This document shows positions 15,181 to 23,109 of a stretch of DNA of 27,470 nt, piece after piece; the first letter of the stretch is position 1, and the number at the start of each line of letters is the position of its first letter. The DNA lies in assembly GCA_043798435.1 (NCBI GenBank), contig JAZDOR010000151.1, forward strand, positions 1 through 27,470, read 5' to 3'. The translations under genes and the position numbers were made by a program. Source of the stretch: JAGUXG01 sp043798435. Its GTDB lineage: Bacteria; UBA9089; UBA9088; JAGUXG01. The notes under the pieces are model-generated. The model worked only from the letters and a program-made list of their open reading frames with translations. It was not told the DNA's origin and did not search any database.

Positions 15181-18100
15181 CTAATATGTTAAATGGGTTA
15201 TATTCTTTTCGCAGATATGACATTTTATTATGCCTTCTTCTCCCCAGTTCATGACTTGTGCCTCCTGGCTTGGTGTTTTAATAAACACAGTCTTAAGTAC
15301 ATCACCCTCACTCATCTGAACCAATAACTGTTTACTTCCCACATCAATGATTGGTCGAGAGGGTGCACCTTTTCCAAGAAAGATCGAGGTCATCATCTCT
15401 GCACCAATTATTATCTCCTCCTCTATCTTTCCTGTCAGGTAGCCCATGGCATGGATATAGCCATATCCCCCTGCTTCACAGGGCTGCGTATTTGGAACAA
15501 CAGAGGTGAAGAAGACAATGCCGCCATAGACAAGGGCTGGCTCTGGTGCCCTCTCGGTCTGACCATCACAGCCTACATAGGTAAAGTCTAAGAACCAACC
15601 TTTTGGGTCAACAACCGTTACTTTCACATATGTTGACCTTGTCCCATAAGGAATAAAGGTGTTCCCTTTATCTCCTGCCACACATTCTGGCGCTCCATGA
15701 TCTATAAACCCTATCTCATCTAAGTTGCTTCTTTCAAGAATATCAGAAGCTACTTTAGGAAGCTCCCAGGGCTTTTTATCTATAACGGCATAGAAGCTCT
15801 GGGTCTGGGTTGAAACAGCGTCACTTTTAGTAAGATACCTTCCAGAACCAAAGAATAGGGTTGGATAATAGTCATTATTAAAGGCTATAGAGATAGAGAC
15901 AACGATTGGTTGGGGTTTATCATTTGAGTCTTTTGCCCTAAAGAAGATCCGCGGCTCCCAACAAGGATGTAGAGGATTTGTAGTAGAGCCAACCTTCATT
16001 TTCCAAAGGTTTCCACCTGCATCTCCAAAGTAGAGCACATCTATGACATCATCAAACCCCCTTCCTCCAGATTCTTTAGTTGCAAAATCTAAGGCTGAGC
16101 AGGAGGTCAGGGGAGATGTGGCATATTCTGAAGTAAGGCTATCCTTCACTATAATAGGTGTACCATAAGGAGTGCCATTTGTAATATCTAAGGGAATAAT
16201 GTAAGGAAGAGTGCTTGTGGCCTGGGGTCCTGTGGTTAGAAATGCCAACCACTTTTCTCCACTTGCATCTTTTATCCTTCCTCCCTCAGGGTAGGAGTAG
16301 CTATCCCCTAACATCTCCCTGTTGGAATACTCCCATAAGACAGTCTTGGTATTAGGGTAAGTCATACAATCTGGCTGGGTAATATTTAAGCAGAACCATT
16401 GACTCCCACCTGCCCGCTCCCCTCCAATCAGTATTGTTCGCCAATTATTAGTTTGACTCATTCCATCATTAAAATAGTCATAACCAGAAGAGTCTGGAAA
16501 AAGGACATCATACTTTACAGAGCCAAGGTCAACCATAGAAAAGCGACAGTGATTCTTTTCTGCCTTATACTGAAGTTGGCCAAGGAGATTGGAAGGGATG
16601 TAGGCCCAGTTCTCCCAGCCCTCGCAGAAAGGACGATCCACTTTGTCAGGCATCGGTTTTTTCTCACATTTGTCACAGTATTCTTCATCATTTATGAGCT
16701 TGAAGCAATGGAGACTGCCGCCGTTATCCCCAACATAGGCCACCCTCTTTCTCTTCTTCATATCCTCTCTCCCTGCAAAGTCTTTTGTATAAGATGTTGT
16801 TCCATACCAGGCATTTGGAGCACCCGCAACAACCGGGGTAGAATAGACAATCTCAAAAAGCCTCCAGCCTTTATCCCGTGGCTGAAGCCAGGAATATTTA
16901 TCAGGGAGAAAGACATTATTTCCTGGGTTAAACCCTGTGCTTGTATTTGTACTATCCACCCAGTATTCGCCCCTTGTCCAACACATAATGGTCTTTATAT
17001 AGTCATCTGGTAACTGTTCCTCAGTTGATGTTCCTCTAAGAAGATTTTTTAAGGCATTAAAGTTAGTATCTATTGTTGGTATAAACTTCAGTTTATCTCC
17101 ACCTCCACCGACAGATGTATACATATTTCTATTTTCCTCAGCACTACCCCCCAAATCTCTCCAGCTCCAACTTTCATTATCCTTATGCTCCTTTGTTTCT
17201 GTGCCAAGCCTCTCGCCTGCTTCCCATTTATATGGTTGTGTGCATGATGTTTCAGGTGGTTTTATAGCATTTTTCCCTGCACAATATGGCACCTCGTATG
17301 CCTGAAAATAGCCCTTCCATCCAACTGGGTCAAACTTTGCCCTGACAATTCTGTCTTCAGCCTGAGATTGTGAGGTGGAGAGGGAGACAGCCACAGCTAC
17401 AGACGAGGACATCCTGTCTATAATATCCTGTATGATACTCATCAGCCCTTTTGCCAGCTTCTTTTTAGATGTAGCTGTAAAATACCTGTGTTGATTCTCT
17501 TTAAGACCCAAGTAGTTAGTAGATTTATACGAACCATCAGGATAAGTGTCTTCTGCTGCTTCTTTAAGAAATGGCGAGTCATACCCAAAGCCAACAATAT
17601 AAGTGTTGATACGCTGAAGTTGACTGTATGGATCCCAACTGACTGCATCTGTTTTATAGTAGTACTCAACCACATCATCTAAATAGTGGCTACACCATGA
17701 ATCATTACTGCCTCCCATCAACCCAAAACACCCAATTCCAGATGTATTCCACTTCTCTCCTGAAGCTTCAGGATTGCGTTCCTGATAGAGTGGAGGTTCT
17801 TTGCCATCTCCGTCATAGTCAAAAAAGACATAATCACTTGTAGCATTAAATTCTTGGTTCACTACGAGAGAACCAAGTTTCTTTAAGGGCGGAACCTCTG
17901 TATCATGGGTAGGATAGCCATCTGTGATAAGTAGAATATTGCTGTCCTGACACCACCACTGGATAGGAGACACATAGGTTGTTCCTGTCCCTTTTATTAT
18001 TTTACGCTGTGTAGGCGGAGGGGTTACAGGTGGCTCTCCTGTGCCCCTGGCGACACAAAAATATGTATCTGTTCCTGTGTAGTAAGCACCAGCCTCATAG

Positions 18101-19074
18101 ACTGCTTCTCCAAGCTGGGTAAGCCACATTGCCTCTATAGTTGCTATATGGCTTTGAAGATCATCAAGGTGTGTTTTGGTAAGCGTTCCATTTGGCACCA
18201 GAAGCTCTCCGCCCCTGGCCACCCATTGAGATGTATCAGTTCCCTCAGCTGTAGCCCAAGGGGGCCAATATATAAGCTGTTTATCATCGTGGTAATTACG
18301 GAAGGTCATCAGACCATAGCAAAACTTAAATTCCCAAGCAGGGTCAATCTTCTTCAGGTCTGTTCTGAGAAGCTCACATAAAGCATATCTGGCAACATTC
18401 ATTCTACTTGCTGGCTTATCATACCAGTAATTATACCAGGGTTCTCCTTGAATCGTGTCATCTGAAAGATAGAAGTCAAGCCATGTGCGATTTGGAGTTG
18501 CTTGGTTTTGAGTCTGCAAGAATGCGAGTCCTTCCTCATCTGTCAAATCACGAACAAATCTGGGTATCCCTTTTATATACCCAGCATTTACCCTTTTTAA
18601 CTCTATTCTATAGAATTTATCAGTTCCATAATCTGCAAATGCAACAGTCTCCAAATGTGCTTTCTTTAACAACCAGTTAAGGTAGTTAGCTTCATAAATT
18701 CCTCCATAGTTACCACTATGGTCATTATTTACGAAATAGGCAAAGATCCATACCCCCGGGCTCCTTTCTCCAATCACTTTCCATCCATCGGAAGTCACCT
18801 GCAGCTCCTTCGTAAATGGTGTTGAGTAGGTTTTGCTTGAGTCATAGATATATTCCTCTTCTATTCCAGTCGTACATGTATACCCATTTTCCACTGTAGG
18901 TTGGGCAATAATATTCATACTGGCTGAGTTATCCAAGATAATAAGGAGGTTTGGGTCAACCTCAAAGGCAGAAAGATAGACTATCTTGGCATCATCGCAG
19001 TCTCCTTCCCTGCACCACCCTGCAGATGAAAGAAAAAAAGCACCAGCAATCAAGAATAACAAAATCTTTTTCAT
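15181..19074 (-). CDS. pilY1: PilY1-like type IV pilus tip adhesin/assembly protein
   Basis: A 1297-residue exported protein: signal peptide MKKILLFLIAGAFFLSSAG, then a von Willebrand A-type domain with a MIDAS start (LLIILDNSASM, Asp48-Ser50-Ser52) and later ILLITDGYPT. A calcium-loop-like DYDGDGKE begins at residue 419. The C-terminal half is the PilC/PilY beta-propeller (VAYVGDNGGSLHCF near 775, ILIGGERAGGSQWF, VLYFGDAGGNLWKM near 1011, LFFGSGRYL). PilY1 proteins cap type IV pili and act in adhesion, assembly and surface sensing. The start is set at ATG 19074, because AGGGAG lies 8 nt upstream; a GTG at 19083 is in frame but overlaps pilX and that ribosome site. It is the fifth gene of the minor-pilin operon. 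Confidence 0.92.
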   Translation of the reverse strand: MKKILLFLIAGAFFLSSAGWCREGDCDDAKIVYLSAFEVDPNLLIILDNSASMNIIAQPTVENGYTCTTGIEEEYIYDSSKTYSTPFTKELQVTSDGWKVIGERSPGVWIFAYFVNNDHSGNYGGIYEANYLNWLLKKAHLETVAFADYGTDKFYRIELKRVNAGYIKGIPRFVRDLTDEEGLAFLQTQNQATPNRTWLDFYLSDDTIQGEPWYNYWYDKPASRMNVARYALCELLRTDLKKIDPAWEFKFCYGLMTFRNYHDDKQLIYWPPWATAEGTDTSQWVARGGELLVPNGTLTKTHLDDLQSHIATIEAMWLTQLGEAVYEAGAYYTGTDTYFCVARGTGEPPVTPPPTQRKIIKGTGTTYVSPIQWWCQDSNILLITDGYPTHDTEVPPLKKLGSLVVNQEFNATSDYVFFDYDGDGKEPPLYQERNPEASGEKWNTSGIGCFGLMGGSNDSWCSHYLDDVVEYYYKTDAVSWDPYSQLQRINTYIVGFGYDSPFLKEAAEDTYPDGSYKSTNYLGLKENQHRYFTATSKKKLAKGLMSIIQDIIDRMSSSVAVAVSLSTSQSQAEDRIVRAKFDPVGWKGYFQAYEVPYCAGKNAIKPPETSCTQPYKWEAGERLGTETKEHKDNESWSWRDLGGSAEENRNMYTSVGGGGDKLKFIPTIDTNFNALKNLLRGTSTEEQLPDDYIKTIMCWTRGEYWVDSTNTSTGFNPGNNVFLPDKYSWLQPRDKGWRLFEIVYSTPVVAGAPNAWYGTTSYTKDFAGREDMKKRKRVAYVGDNGGSLHCFKLINDEEYCDKCEKKPMPDKVDRPFCEGWENWAYIPSNLLGQLQYKAEKNHCRFSMVDLGSVKYDVLFPDSSGYDYFNDGMSQTNNWRTILIGGERAGGSQWFCLNITQPDCMTYPNTKTVLWEYSNREMLGDSYSYPEGGRIKDASGEKWLAFLTTGPQATSTLPYIIPLDITNGTPYGTPIIVKDSLTSEYATSPLTSCSALDFATKESGGRGFDDVIDVLYFGDAGGNLWKMKVGSTTNPLHPCWEPRIFFRAKDSNDKPQPIVVSISIAFNNDYYPTLFFGSGRYLTKSDAVSTQTQSFYAVIDKKPWELPKVASDILERSNLDEIGFIDHGAPECVAGDKGNTFIPYGTRSTYVKVTVVDPKGWFLDFTYVGCDGQTERAPEPALVYGGIVFFTSVVPNTQPCEAGGYGYIHAMGYLTGKIEEEIIIGAEMMTSIFLGKGAPSRPIIDVGSKQLLVQMSEGDVLKTVFIKTPSQEAQVMNWGEEGIIKCHICEKNITHLTY

Positions 19075-19076
19075 TA

Positions 19077-19505
19077 TTACCACTCCCTTGGATAAACCCT
19101 TACTACAGTAAAATGGATTTTTCTCTCAGCACCTCCCTTTGTGCCAGTAGATGTTCCATGATAATAAAATCCCTCAAAACTTGATCCAGCTAAATGCTTT
19201 GGACTAATCTGATACCCTGGTAAAGGATGCCGATCAAACCACCTTACTCCGACTTTACACCCTTTTTCATCAATGGCTTGAACAAGAGCTTCGTTATGCA
19301 CCCTGTATGTTCTAAACCTGGCCATTACCTTCTCTATCCCTGTCTCGGCATTAGCAAACGCCTCTGTTCTAAACTTCAAGGAGGTAGCTAACTGCAATTG
19401 CCTTCTTGCCAGAACAACCAATATTATGCCCACAAAAAGCAGAATAAAGACAGCAGCTATGGCTAAAACCAAAGCCACACCCCTTTTTTTTCTATCTTTT
19501 TTCAT
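19077..19505 (-). CDS. pilX: PilX-like type IV pilus minor pilin
   Basis: A 142-residue protein with the PilX-type N-terminus: short basic leader MKKDRKKRG, then a long hydrophobic helix (VALVLAIAAVFILLFVGIIL) followed by ARRQLQLATSLKFRTEAFANAE, in which AFANAE matches the conserved post-helix region. It lacks the F+1 and Glu+5 of ordinary pilins, as PilX-family members often do. A strong AAGGAGGAG site precedes the ATG. The stop lies 2 bases before the pilY1 ATG, so coupling is likely. Role: minor pilin that joins PilV/W and PilY1 in the priming complex at the pilus tip. Confidence 0.82.
   Translation of the reverse strand: MKKDRKKRGVALVLAIAAVFILLFVGIILVVLARRQLQLATSLKFRTEAFANAETGIEKVMARFRTYRVHNEALVQAIDEKGCKVGVRWFDRHPLPGYQISPKHLAGSSFEGFYYHGTSTGTKGGAERKIHFTVVRVYPREW
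19083..19088 (-). promoter_or_regulatory. Ribosome binding site deciding the pilY1 start
   Basis: AGGGAG on the minus strand with an 8-nt spacer to ATG 19074. It overlaps the in-frame GTG at 19083, which is therefore unlikely to be the start. Confidence 0.65.
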
Positions 19506-19768
19506 AGCCTGCTCCTCCTTAAATTAAAAGAAACACAAAAGCCCGAAAGTATGAAACCCGAAAGTTACTGCACGAGAAAAAACGATTGAACCACAAAGGC
19601 ACAAAAATTTATTAGCCACTGATTTACACAGATGTTCACTGATTAAATATTTCCTCTATTTATAATCTCTCTTTATCAGTGTCTATCAGTGTGAATCTGT
19701 GTCTAAATATTTGTCTTTTAGTTTTTTTCTCCTGTTTCGTCTTTTCCAAAGTTTCGTGATTATATTCT
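19506..19768. repeat. Repeat-bearing spacer between pilW and pilX
   Basis: No gene is visible. The spacer carries an inverted pair of 10-bp-period units (CACTGATTTACACAGATG, about 19616-19645; ATCAGTGTCT/ATCAGTGTGA, about 19676-19710), the family also seen between hisH and hisA. GAAACCCGAAAG at ~19551 partly mirrors CAAAGTTTCGTG at ~19747. It breaks the otherwise tight pilin operon and could attenuate transcription. Confidence 0.6.
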
Positions 19769-20386
19769 TCAATCAAAATTATAAGTGTTCCTAAAATAGA
19801 CAGATGTACTAAGTCTTGTGGTCAATGTCTTTGCTTCACCCTTCACTGGATAGGCAAAATCAACGGCTATGTCTATTCTCCTTATTGTTGTTGCACTTGC
19901 TGGAATATCAACAGGAGGTATCTCTTGCTCCTTTTTATTAAAGTATTTAAACTTTATATCCTGAACATTATTAGCAACCATTTCCCAATTTGCCTGTTGA
20001 TGTACCCGCCGCCCAAGAATATTGTTGTCATTCAAGCGATAACTGATTATCTCATCGTCTAATACTGTTCCACTTTCATTAAGGTCTGCAGAGAATGTGA
20101 GTGTTCCTGCATCAGAATTTGTTCCCACCCTGTTCACTACTTTTGCAAAAACATAAGGATTACCTCCTTTTTCCATATTATCATAATACCTATACCCGGC
20201 ATGCCGTATTTCATAAAGCATAAGGTCCATCGCCTCCCTGATATTATACTCAGCCTCTGCCCTGACACCTGTGTGGATTTGTATCCTCTCTGTGGTGACA
20301 ATCAACTGGTAGACAACACCCATCATTACCGTCATACAAAGAAGGGCAACCATTAACTCGACTAAGGTCATGCCTCTCTTCTTCAT
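19769..20386 (-). CDS. pilW: PilW-like type IV prepilin
   Basis: A 205-residue prepilin with leader MKKRG, cleavage before MTLVELMVALL (Met+1, Glu+5), and a hydrophobic helix (MVALLCMTVMMGVVYQLIV). The motif YNIREAMDLMLYEIRHAGY is characteristic of PilW-type minor pilins. The C-terminal part is beta-rich (RRIDIAVDFAYPVKG). The ATG overlaps the pilV stop by four bases (ATGA) and AAGGAG lies upstream, so the two are translationally coupled. Role: minor pilin of the tip priming complex. Confidence 0.85.
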   Translation of the reverse strand: MKKRGMTLVELMVALLCMTVMMGVVYQLIVTTERIQIHTGVRAEAEYNIREAMDLMLYEIRHAGYRYYDNMEKGGNPYVFAKVVNRVGTNSDAGTLTFSADLNESGTVLDDEIISYRLNDNNILGRRVHQQANWEMVANNVQDIKFKYFNKKEQEIPPVDIPASATTIRRIDIAVDFAYPVKGEAKTLTTRLSTSVYFRNTYNFD

Positions 20387-21024
20387 TCTGACTCCTTAGG
20401 TGGGTACCAGGCAACATACATTGGAAACATTGTATTAACCTTCCTTCCCTCTTCCATCCATGTTGATATGAAAGTAAATGTCCCTCCGATTATTTTATTT
20501 GAATAAGTATCAATATCCAGTATTAGCTTATAGGGAACAGCCCCTGTTGTTGTAGCAGTTGATACTTTGTTACTTTCGCTTAAATCCAACAGGTTTATCT
20601 CCCATATCTTAGCTTCTATCTTATCGGAATTAGGTATTGTAAGGGTAATTGTCCCTGGACTCGTTTCATATTCAATCGCTTCTATTTTTTTGGTAACTGT
20701 TCCCATCACATTCAAAACCAAATCTCCATTGCTTGTCATTGTTCCCCAATCACTATTCTTTACCTGCTCTATCCTTTCTTGTAAAATGAATACGACCTGC
20801 TGTTTATGCTTAGCAAAGATAATAGCCCTTTGCGAATAAATAAAGGCTCCTATTAGAGAAACAACAGCTGTTACAAAGATCGTCATAGCCACCAGCACCT
20901 CCACTAAGGTAAACCCCGTTAGAATTTTACAAGGGGTATTTACCCCTCGTGAAAAAGTAGATAACATTTGAATATCATCCCCATCTTTTCCCACGGGGTA
21001 TTCTAACGGGGTAAACCCTCTCAT
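20383..21024 (-). CDS. pilV: PilV-like type IV prepilin with element inserted in its leader
   Basis: A 213-residue type IV prepilin. The true pilin start is G37|FTLVEVLVAMTIF with Glu42 at +5 and a ~20-residue hydrophobic helix (VVSLIGAFIYSQ). In front lies an unusual 37-residue leader that itself begins MRGFTPLE, a second copy of the GFTxxE motif. The extra 34 residues come from a 93-bp element plus a 9-bp target duplication (see the element entry). Removing them restores MRG|FTLVEVL, which matches the short MKRG and MKKRG leaders of the neighbouring pilins. GGAGGT lies 3 nt before this ATG and is the natural ribosome site. Met20 (20967) could serve as an alternative start with an 18-residue leader. 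Whether the long leader is still processed is unknown. Confidence 0.82.
   Translation of the reverse strand: MRGFTPLEYPVGKDGDDIQMLSTFSRGVNTPCKILTGFTLVEVLVAMTIFVTAVVSLIGAFIYSQRAIIFAKHKQQVVFILQERIEQVKNSDWGTMTSNGDLVLNVMGTVTKKIEAIEYETSPGTITLTIPNSDKIEAKIWEINLLDLSESNKVSTATTTGAVPYKLILDIDTYSNKIIGGTFTFISTWMEEGRKVNTMFPMYVAWYPPKESE
20908..21018. mobile_element. 93-bp MITE-like element with 9-bp target duplication in pilV
   Basis: The element (20917-21009) has 9-bp inverted ends CGTTAGAAT/ATTCTAACG and is flanked by perfect direct repeats GGTAAACCC (20908-20916 and 21010-21018). It contains the small hairpin GGGGTATTTACCCC. Element plus one duplication is 102 bp, exactly 34 codons, and the reading frame stays open through it. 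It has no coding capacity of its own, so it would need a transposase in trans. Confidence 0.8.
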
Positions 21025-21049
21025 TTTACCTCCACCTTACTTTTGACTT

Positions 21050-21520
21050 TCACTTTACCTCCCTTACCTGACCAAGAGTGGCAACTCTCACAGTGCGAGT
21101 CCCATTTCTATAAAAAAGTGTAATTATTGTCTCAGTACCAGCACTGACAAAGGCTGTTCTTGTAGCAAATTCAATCGTCTCTGTTCCTGGTTTAAGACCA
21201 AAATTCTTCATCTCATTGCGTTTCTCCTCTGTCTGCTCTTGCCATAAAGGGTTTATAACGAGGCTACCATCTCCTCTCCTCACCGTATATGTACCTGCCC
21301 ATCCTCCAGTCACTGTGCCAAAGGTAACTCTTACAGATTGCGTTCCCATACTCTTTGCTTCCTCTTGGGCAAATTGAAGGTCACTAATAATGTCTTGAGT
21401 TGCCTTTTTAAGCCTCATTTTTTCAATATTTTTTTTTGTGGAAAGGACAATAATAGAAAGGGTCACACCTACAATCAGCACCACAACCAATAATTCAATC
21501 AAAGTAAATCCCCTTTTCAC
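21050..21520 (-). CDS. GspH/FimT-type prepilin, first gene of the minor-pilin operon
   Basis: A 156-residue prepilin: leader MKRG, cleavage before FTLIELLVVVLIVGVTLSII (Phe+1, Glu+5), then a helix containing RLKKATQDIISDLQFAQEEA typical of GspH/FimT/FimU proteins, where the pseudopilin GspH fold begins. The start codon is GTG (21520); the ATG two bases upstream is out of frame. There is no well-spaced Shine-Dalgarno, and the predicted promoter puts the transcript start at the GTG itself. Gene order FimU/FimT-PilV-PilW-PilX-PilY1 matches the Pseudomonas minor-pilin operon. Confidence 0.87.
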   Translation of the reverse strand: MKRGFTLIELLVVVLIVGVTLSIIVLSTKKNIEKMRLKKATQDIISDLQFAQEEAKSMGTQSVRVTFGTVTGGWAGTYTVRRGDGSLVINPLWQEQTEEKRNEMKNFGLKPGTETIEFATRTAFVSAGTETIITLFYRNGTRTVRVATLGQVREVK

Positions 21521-21526
21521 ATAACA

Positions 21527-21555
21527 AGTTTACCTTTAATTTAAGTCTTTGTCAA
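21527..21555 (-). promoter_or_regulatory. Predicted promoter of the minor-pilin operon
   Basis: On the minus strand: TTGACA (21555-21550, perfect -35), 17 nt, TAAACT (21532-21527). The -10 ends 6 nt before GTG 21520, suggesting a leaderless mRNA. Confidence 0.55.
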
Positions 21556-21568
21556 AAAAAATAAAAAT

Positions 21569-21597
21569 TTGACTTTTTCTTTCTATCAGCTTAATTT
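21569..21597 (+). promoter_or_regulatory. Predicted promoter of the propeller gene
   Basis: TTGACT (21569-21574), 17 nt, TAATTT (21592-21597; a weak -10). It ends 6 nt before GTG 21604. It is back to back with the pilin-operon promoter, so the two could share regulation. Confidence 0.4.
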
Positions 21598-21603
21598 ATA
21601 GGG

Positions 21604-22926
21604 GTGAAAAGAATTTGTATCTTTCTTTTGGCAAGCCAAACTGCTTTTTGCCAGTGGAGGAATCTTGATTTTATAGGAGAATCTCCTTCTTGTTTAAGGC
21701 AGTCTGGCGAAAATATCCTTGTTGGAACAGAAAAAGGGCTGTTTTTGTTTGAAGACAGATGGTCGCAAGTTTTACATGGAAAGAAGGTTTTGGGCTTAGC
21801 TCCAAATGGCAGCAGAACCTTTGTCGGCACAGATGATGGACTTTACATAGTGGATGAAGAGGGTATCAGAAAGATAGCTGAGGGCAGTGTCTGCTCCATC
21901 CTTATTCAGGAAGATAGCCTTTTTTATGGAGGAAGTAACGGCTTATTTGAAAGTAAGGACAGAGGAAAAAGCTGGAACAAACTATTTTCTGAAGAGGTTT
22001 TAGATATTGCTTTTTCAGATAAGCTGGTAATAGCCACAAAATCTGGATGCTGGATGAGAGATGGGGGGTGGAAAAGGATATTTTTTACCTCTTGTAATGA
22101 TGATGAAGAAGAAGATGAAGAAGAACCTTGCTTAAATGTAGCCTGTGATAAAGAGAAAATCTTCTTCTCTAAAGGAGAGAGGCTTTTTGTCACAGAGAAT
22201 AGGGGTGCAAACTGGGACAGGGTCTGGCTTCCCCTATCTCCCATCAAACAACTTATCGTATCTTCCGATTCTCTTTACATAGCTTCCGAAGGAGGGATTT
22301 ACAAACTCACAAAAGAGGGTTTATTAAGGCTTCCTGGTTTAACCTATAGGGTAATAGACTTTAGCCTTCATCACTCCTCATTATTAGTAGCCACAAAGGA
22401 AGGGATCTTTGAGTTCCAAGCCGAGAGCAATGAAAAAGAAGTTTCTGGGCAGCAGGATGAGATAGATTACCTTTCTGTCCAGCAAATGGCGATAAGATAC
22501 GCAGAGGTAAGCCCAGAAAAGATAACCGAGTGGAGAAAGCAGGCAAAATGCAAGGCACTACTTCCTGATTTCTCCCTGAACTATTCTAAGACCATCAGCA
22601 GTTACCAATCTACGACCAAAGACTATGTCATAGGACCAAATGACTGGAGTGTATCCCTTGGCTGGAATCTTGGCGACCTTATCTATAGCGGTGACCAGAC
22701 CACAATAGATAGTCGTTCAAAGCTGATGGTTGACCTGCGAAACGACATCTTAGATGAGGTGAACAGAATTTACTTTGAAAGAAAGAGGCTTTTGGCAGAA
22801 CTTCCGTTTGAAAAAGATGACTCAAAAAGGCTGACTAAGGAGTTGCTGGTTGAAGAACTTGCTGCCAGACTTGATGGTTTTACAGGAGGGGGTTTTTCTC
22901 GGGCAAAAAGACCTGCAACAAAATAA
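21604..22926 (+). CDS. Secreted seven-bladed beta-propeller protein
   Basis: A 440-residue protein with a signal peptide (MKRICIFLLASQTAFC). Residues ~35-275 contain seven recurring strand motifs of the type 'LVGTEKGLFLF': ILVGTEKGLFLF, TFVGTDDGLYIV, LFYGGSNGLFES, LVIATKSGCWM, IFFSKGERLFV, LYIASEGGIYKL and LLVATKEGIFEF. Two are followed by DRGKSWNKL- and NRGANWDRVW-type loops as in YCF48/BNR-like propellers. A short acidic run (DDEEEDEEE) lies in the middle. The C-terminal ~150 residues (PDFSLNYSKT, WSVSLGWNLGDLIYSGDQT, then helical EVNRIYFERKRLLAEL) may be an outer-membrane-anchoring strand/helix module. The start is GTG. Divergence from the pilin operon suggests a linked role; the function is unknown. 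Confidence 0.75.
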   Translation: MKRICIFLLASQTAFCQWRNLDFIGESPSCLRQSGENILVGTEKGLFLFEDRWSQVLHGKKVLGLAPNGSRTFVGTDDGLYIVDEEGIRKIAEGSVCSILIQEDSLFYGGSNGLFESKDRGKSWNKLFSEEVLDIAFSDKLVIATKSGCWMRDGGWKRIFFTSCNDDEEEDEEEPCLNVACDKEKIFFSKGERLFVTENRGANWDRVWLPLSPIKQLIVSSDSLYIASEGGIYKLTKEGLLRLPGLTYRVIDFSLHHSSLLVATKEGIFEFQAESNEKEVSGQQDEIDYLSVQQMAIRYAEVSPEKITEWRKQAKCKALLPDFSLNYSKTISSYQSTTKDYVIGPNDWSVSLGWNLGDLIYSGDQTTIDSRSKLMVDLRNDILDEVNRIYFERKRLLAELPFEKDDSKRLTKELLVEELAARLDGFTGGGFSRAKRPATK

Positions 22927-22945
22927 AAAGAGGGTGTGAAAAAAA

Positions 22946-23012
22946 CATTGCAAATTTAACATTGCAAATTTGAAATTTGAAATGATAAATGCTAAATTTG
23001 CAATTTGCAATG
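22946..23012. repeat. Heptamer array after the propeller gene
   Basis: Nine and a half units in perfect 7-bp phase (CATTGCA, AATTTAA, CATTGCA, AATTTGA and so on to AATTTGC, AATG). The two halves are roughly reverse-complementary and can fold back. A relative with the same units lies at 26730-26778. Confidence 0.85.
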
Positions 23013-23067
23013 AATAATTTCCCTTCTTACTATAGCCCAAACAGTCAATTTGAGGTATAACCTTGAC

Positions 23068-23109
23068 CACTATACACTATACACCATACACTATACACTA
23101 TACACTATG
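23068..23109 (+). repeat. CACTATA heptamer array running into the dnaJ start codon
   Basis: Five units of CACTATA (the third reads CACCATA) are followed by a sixth, CACTATG, whose last three bases are the dnaJ ATG. TTGACC at 23063 precedes the array. The array replaces any Shine-Dalgarno. Confidence 0.85.

Noticed and set aside
16399..17013. 204-residue open frame on the plus strand
   Set aside because: Antisense to the clearly coding propeller region of pilY1; no family features.
19075..19083. GTG start for pilY1
   Set aside because: It lies inside the upstream gene end and overlaps the AGGGAG site that fits ATG 19074; the signal peptide also begins at that ATG.
23050..23106. Upstream in-frame ATG for dnaJ
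   Set aside because: It would add 19 residues translated from the CACTATA repeats before the universally conserved KKDYYEVLG start.
22946..23109. CRISPR-like array
   Set aside because: The repeats are 7-bp contiguous units without unique spacers, and no cas gene is present.
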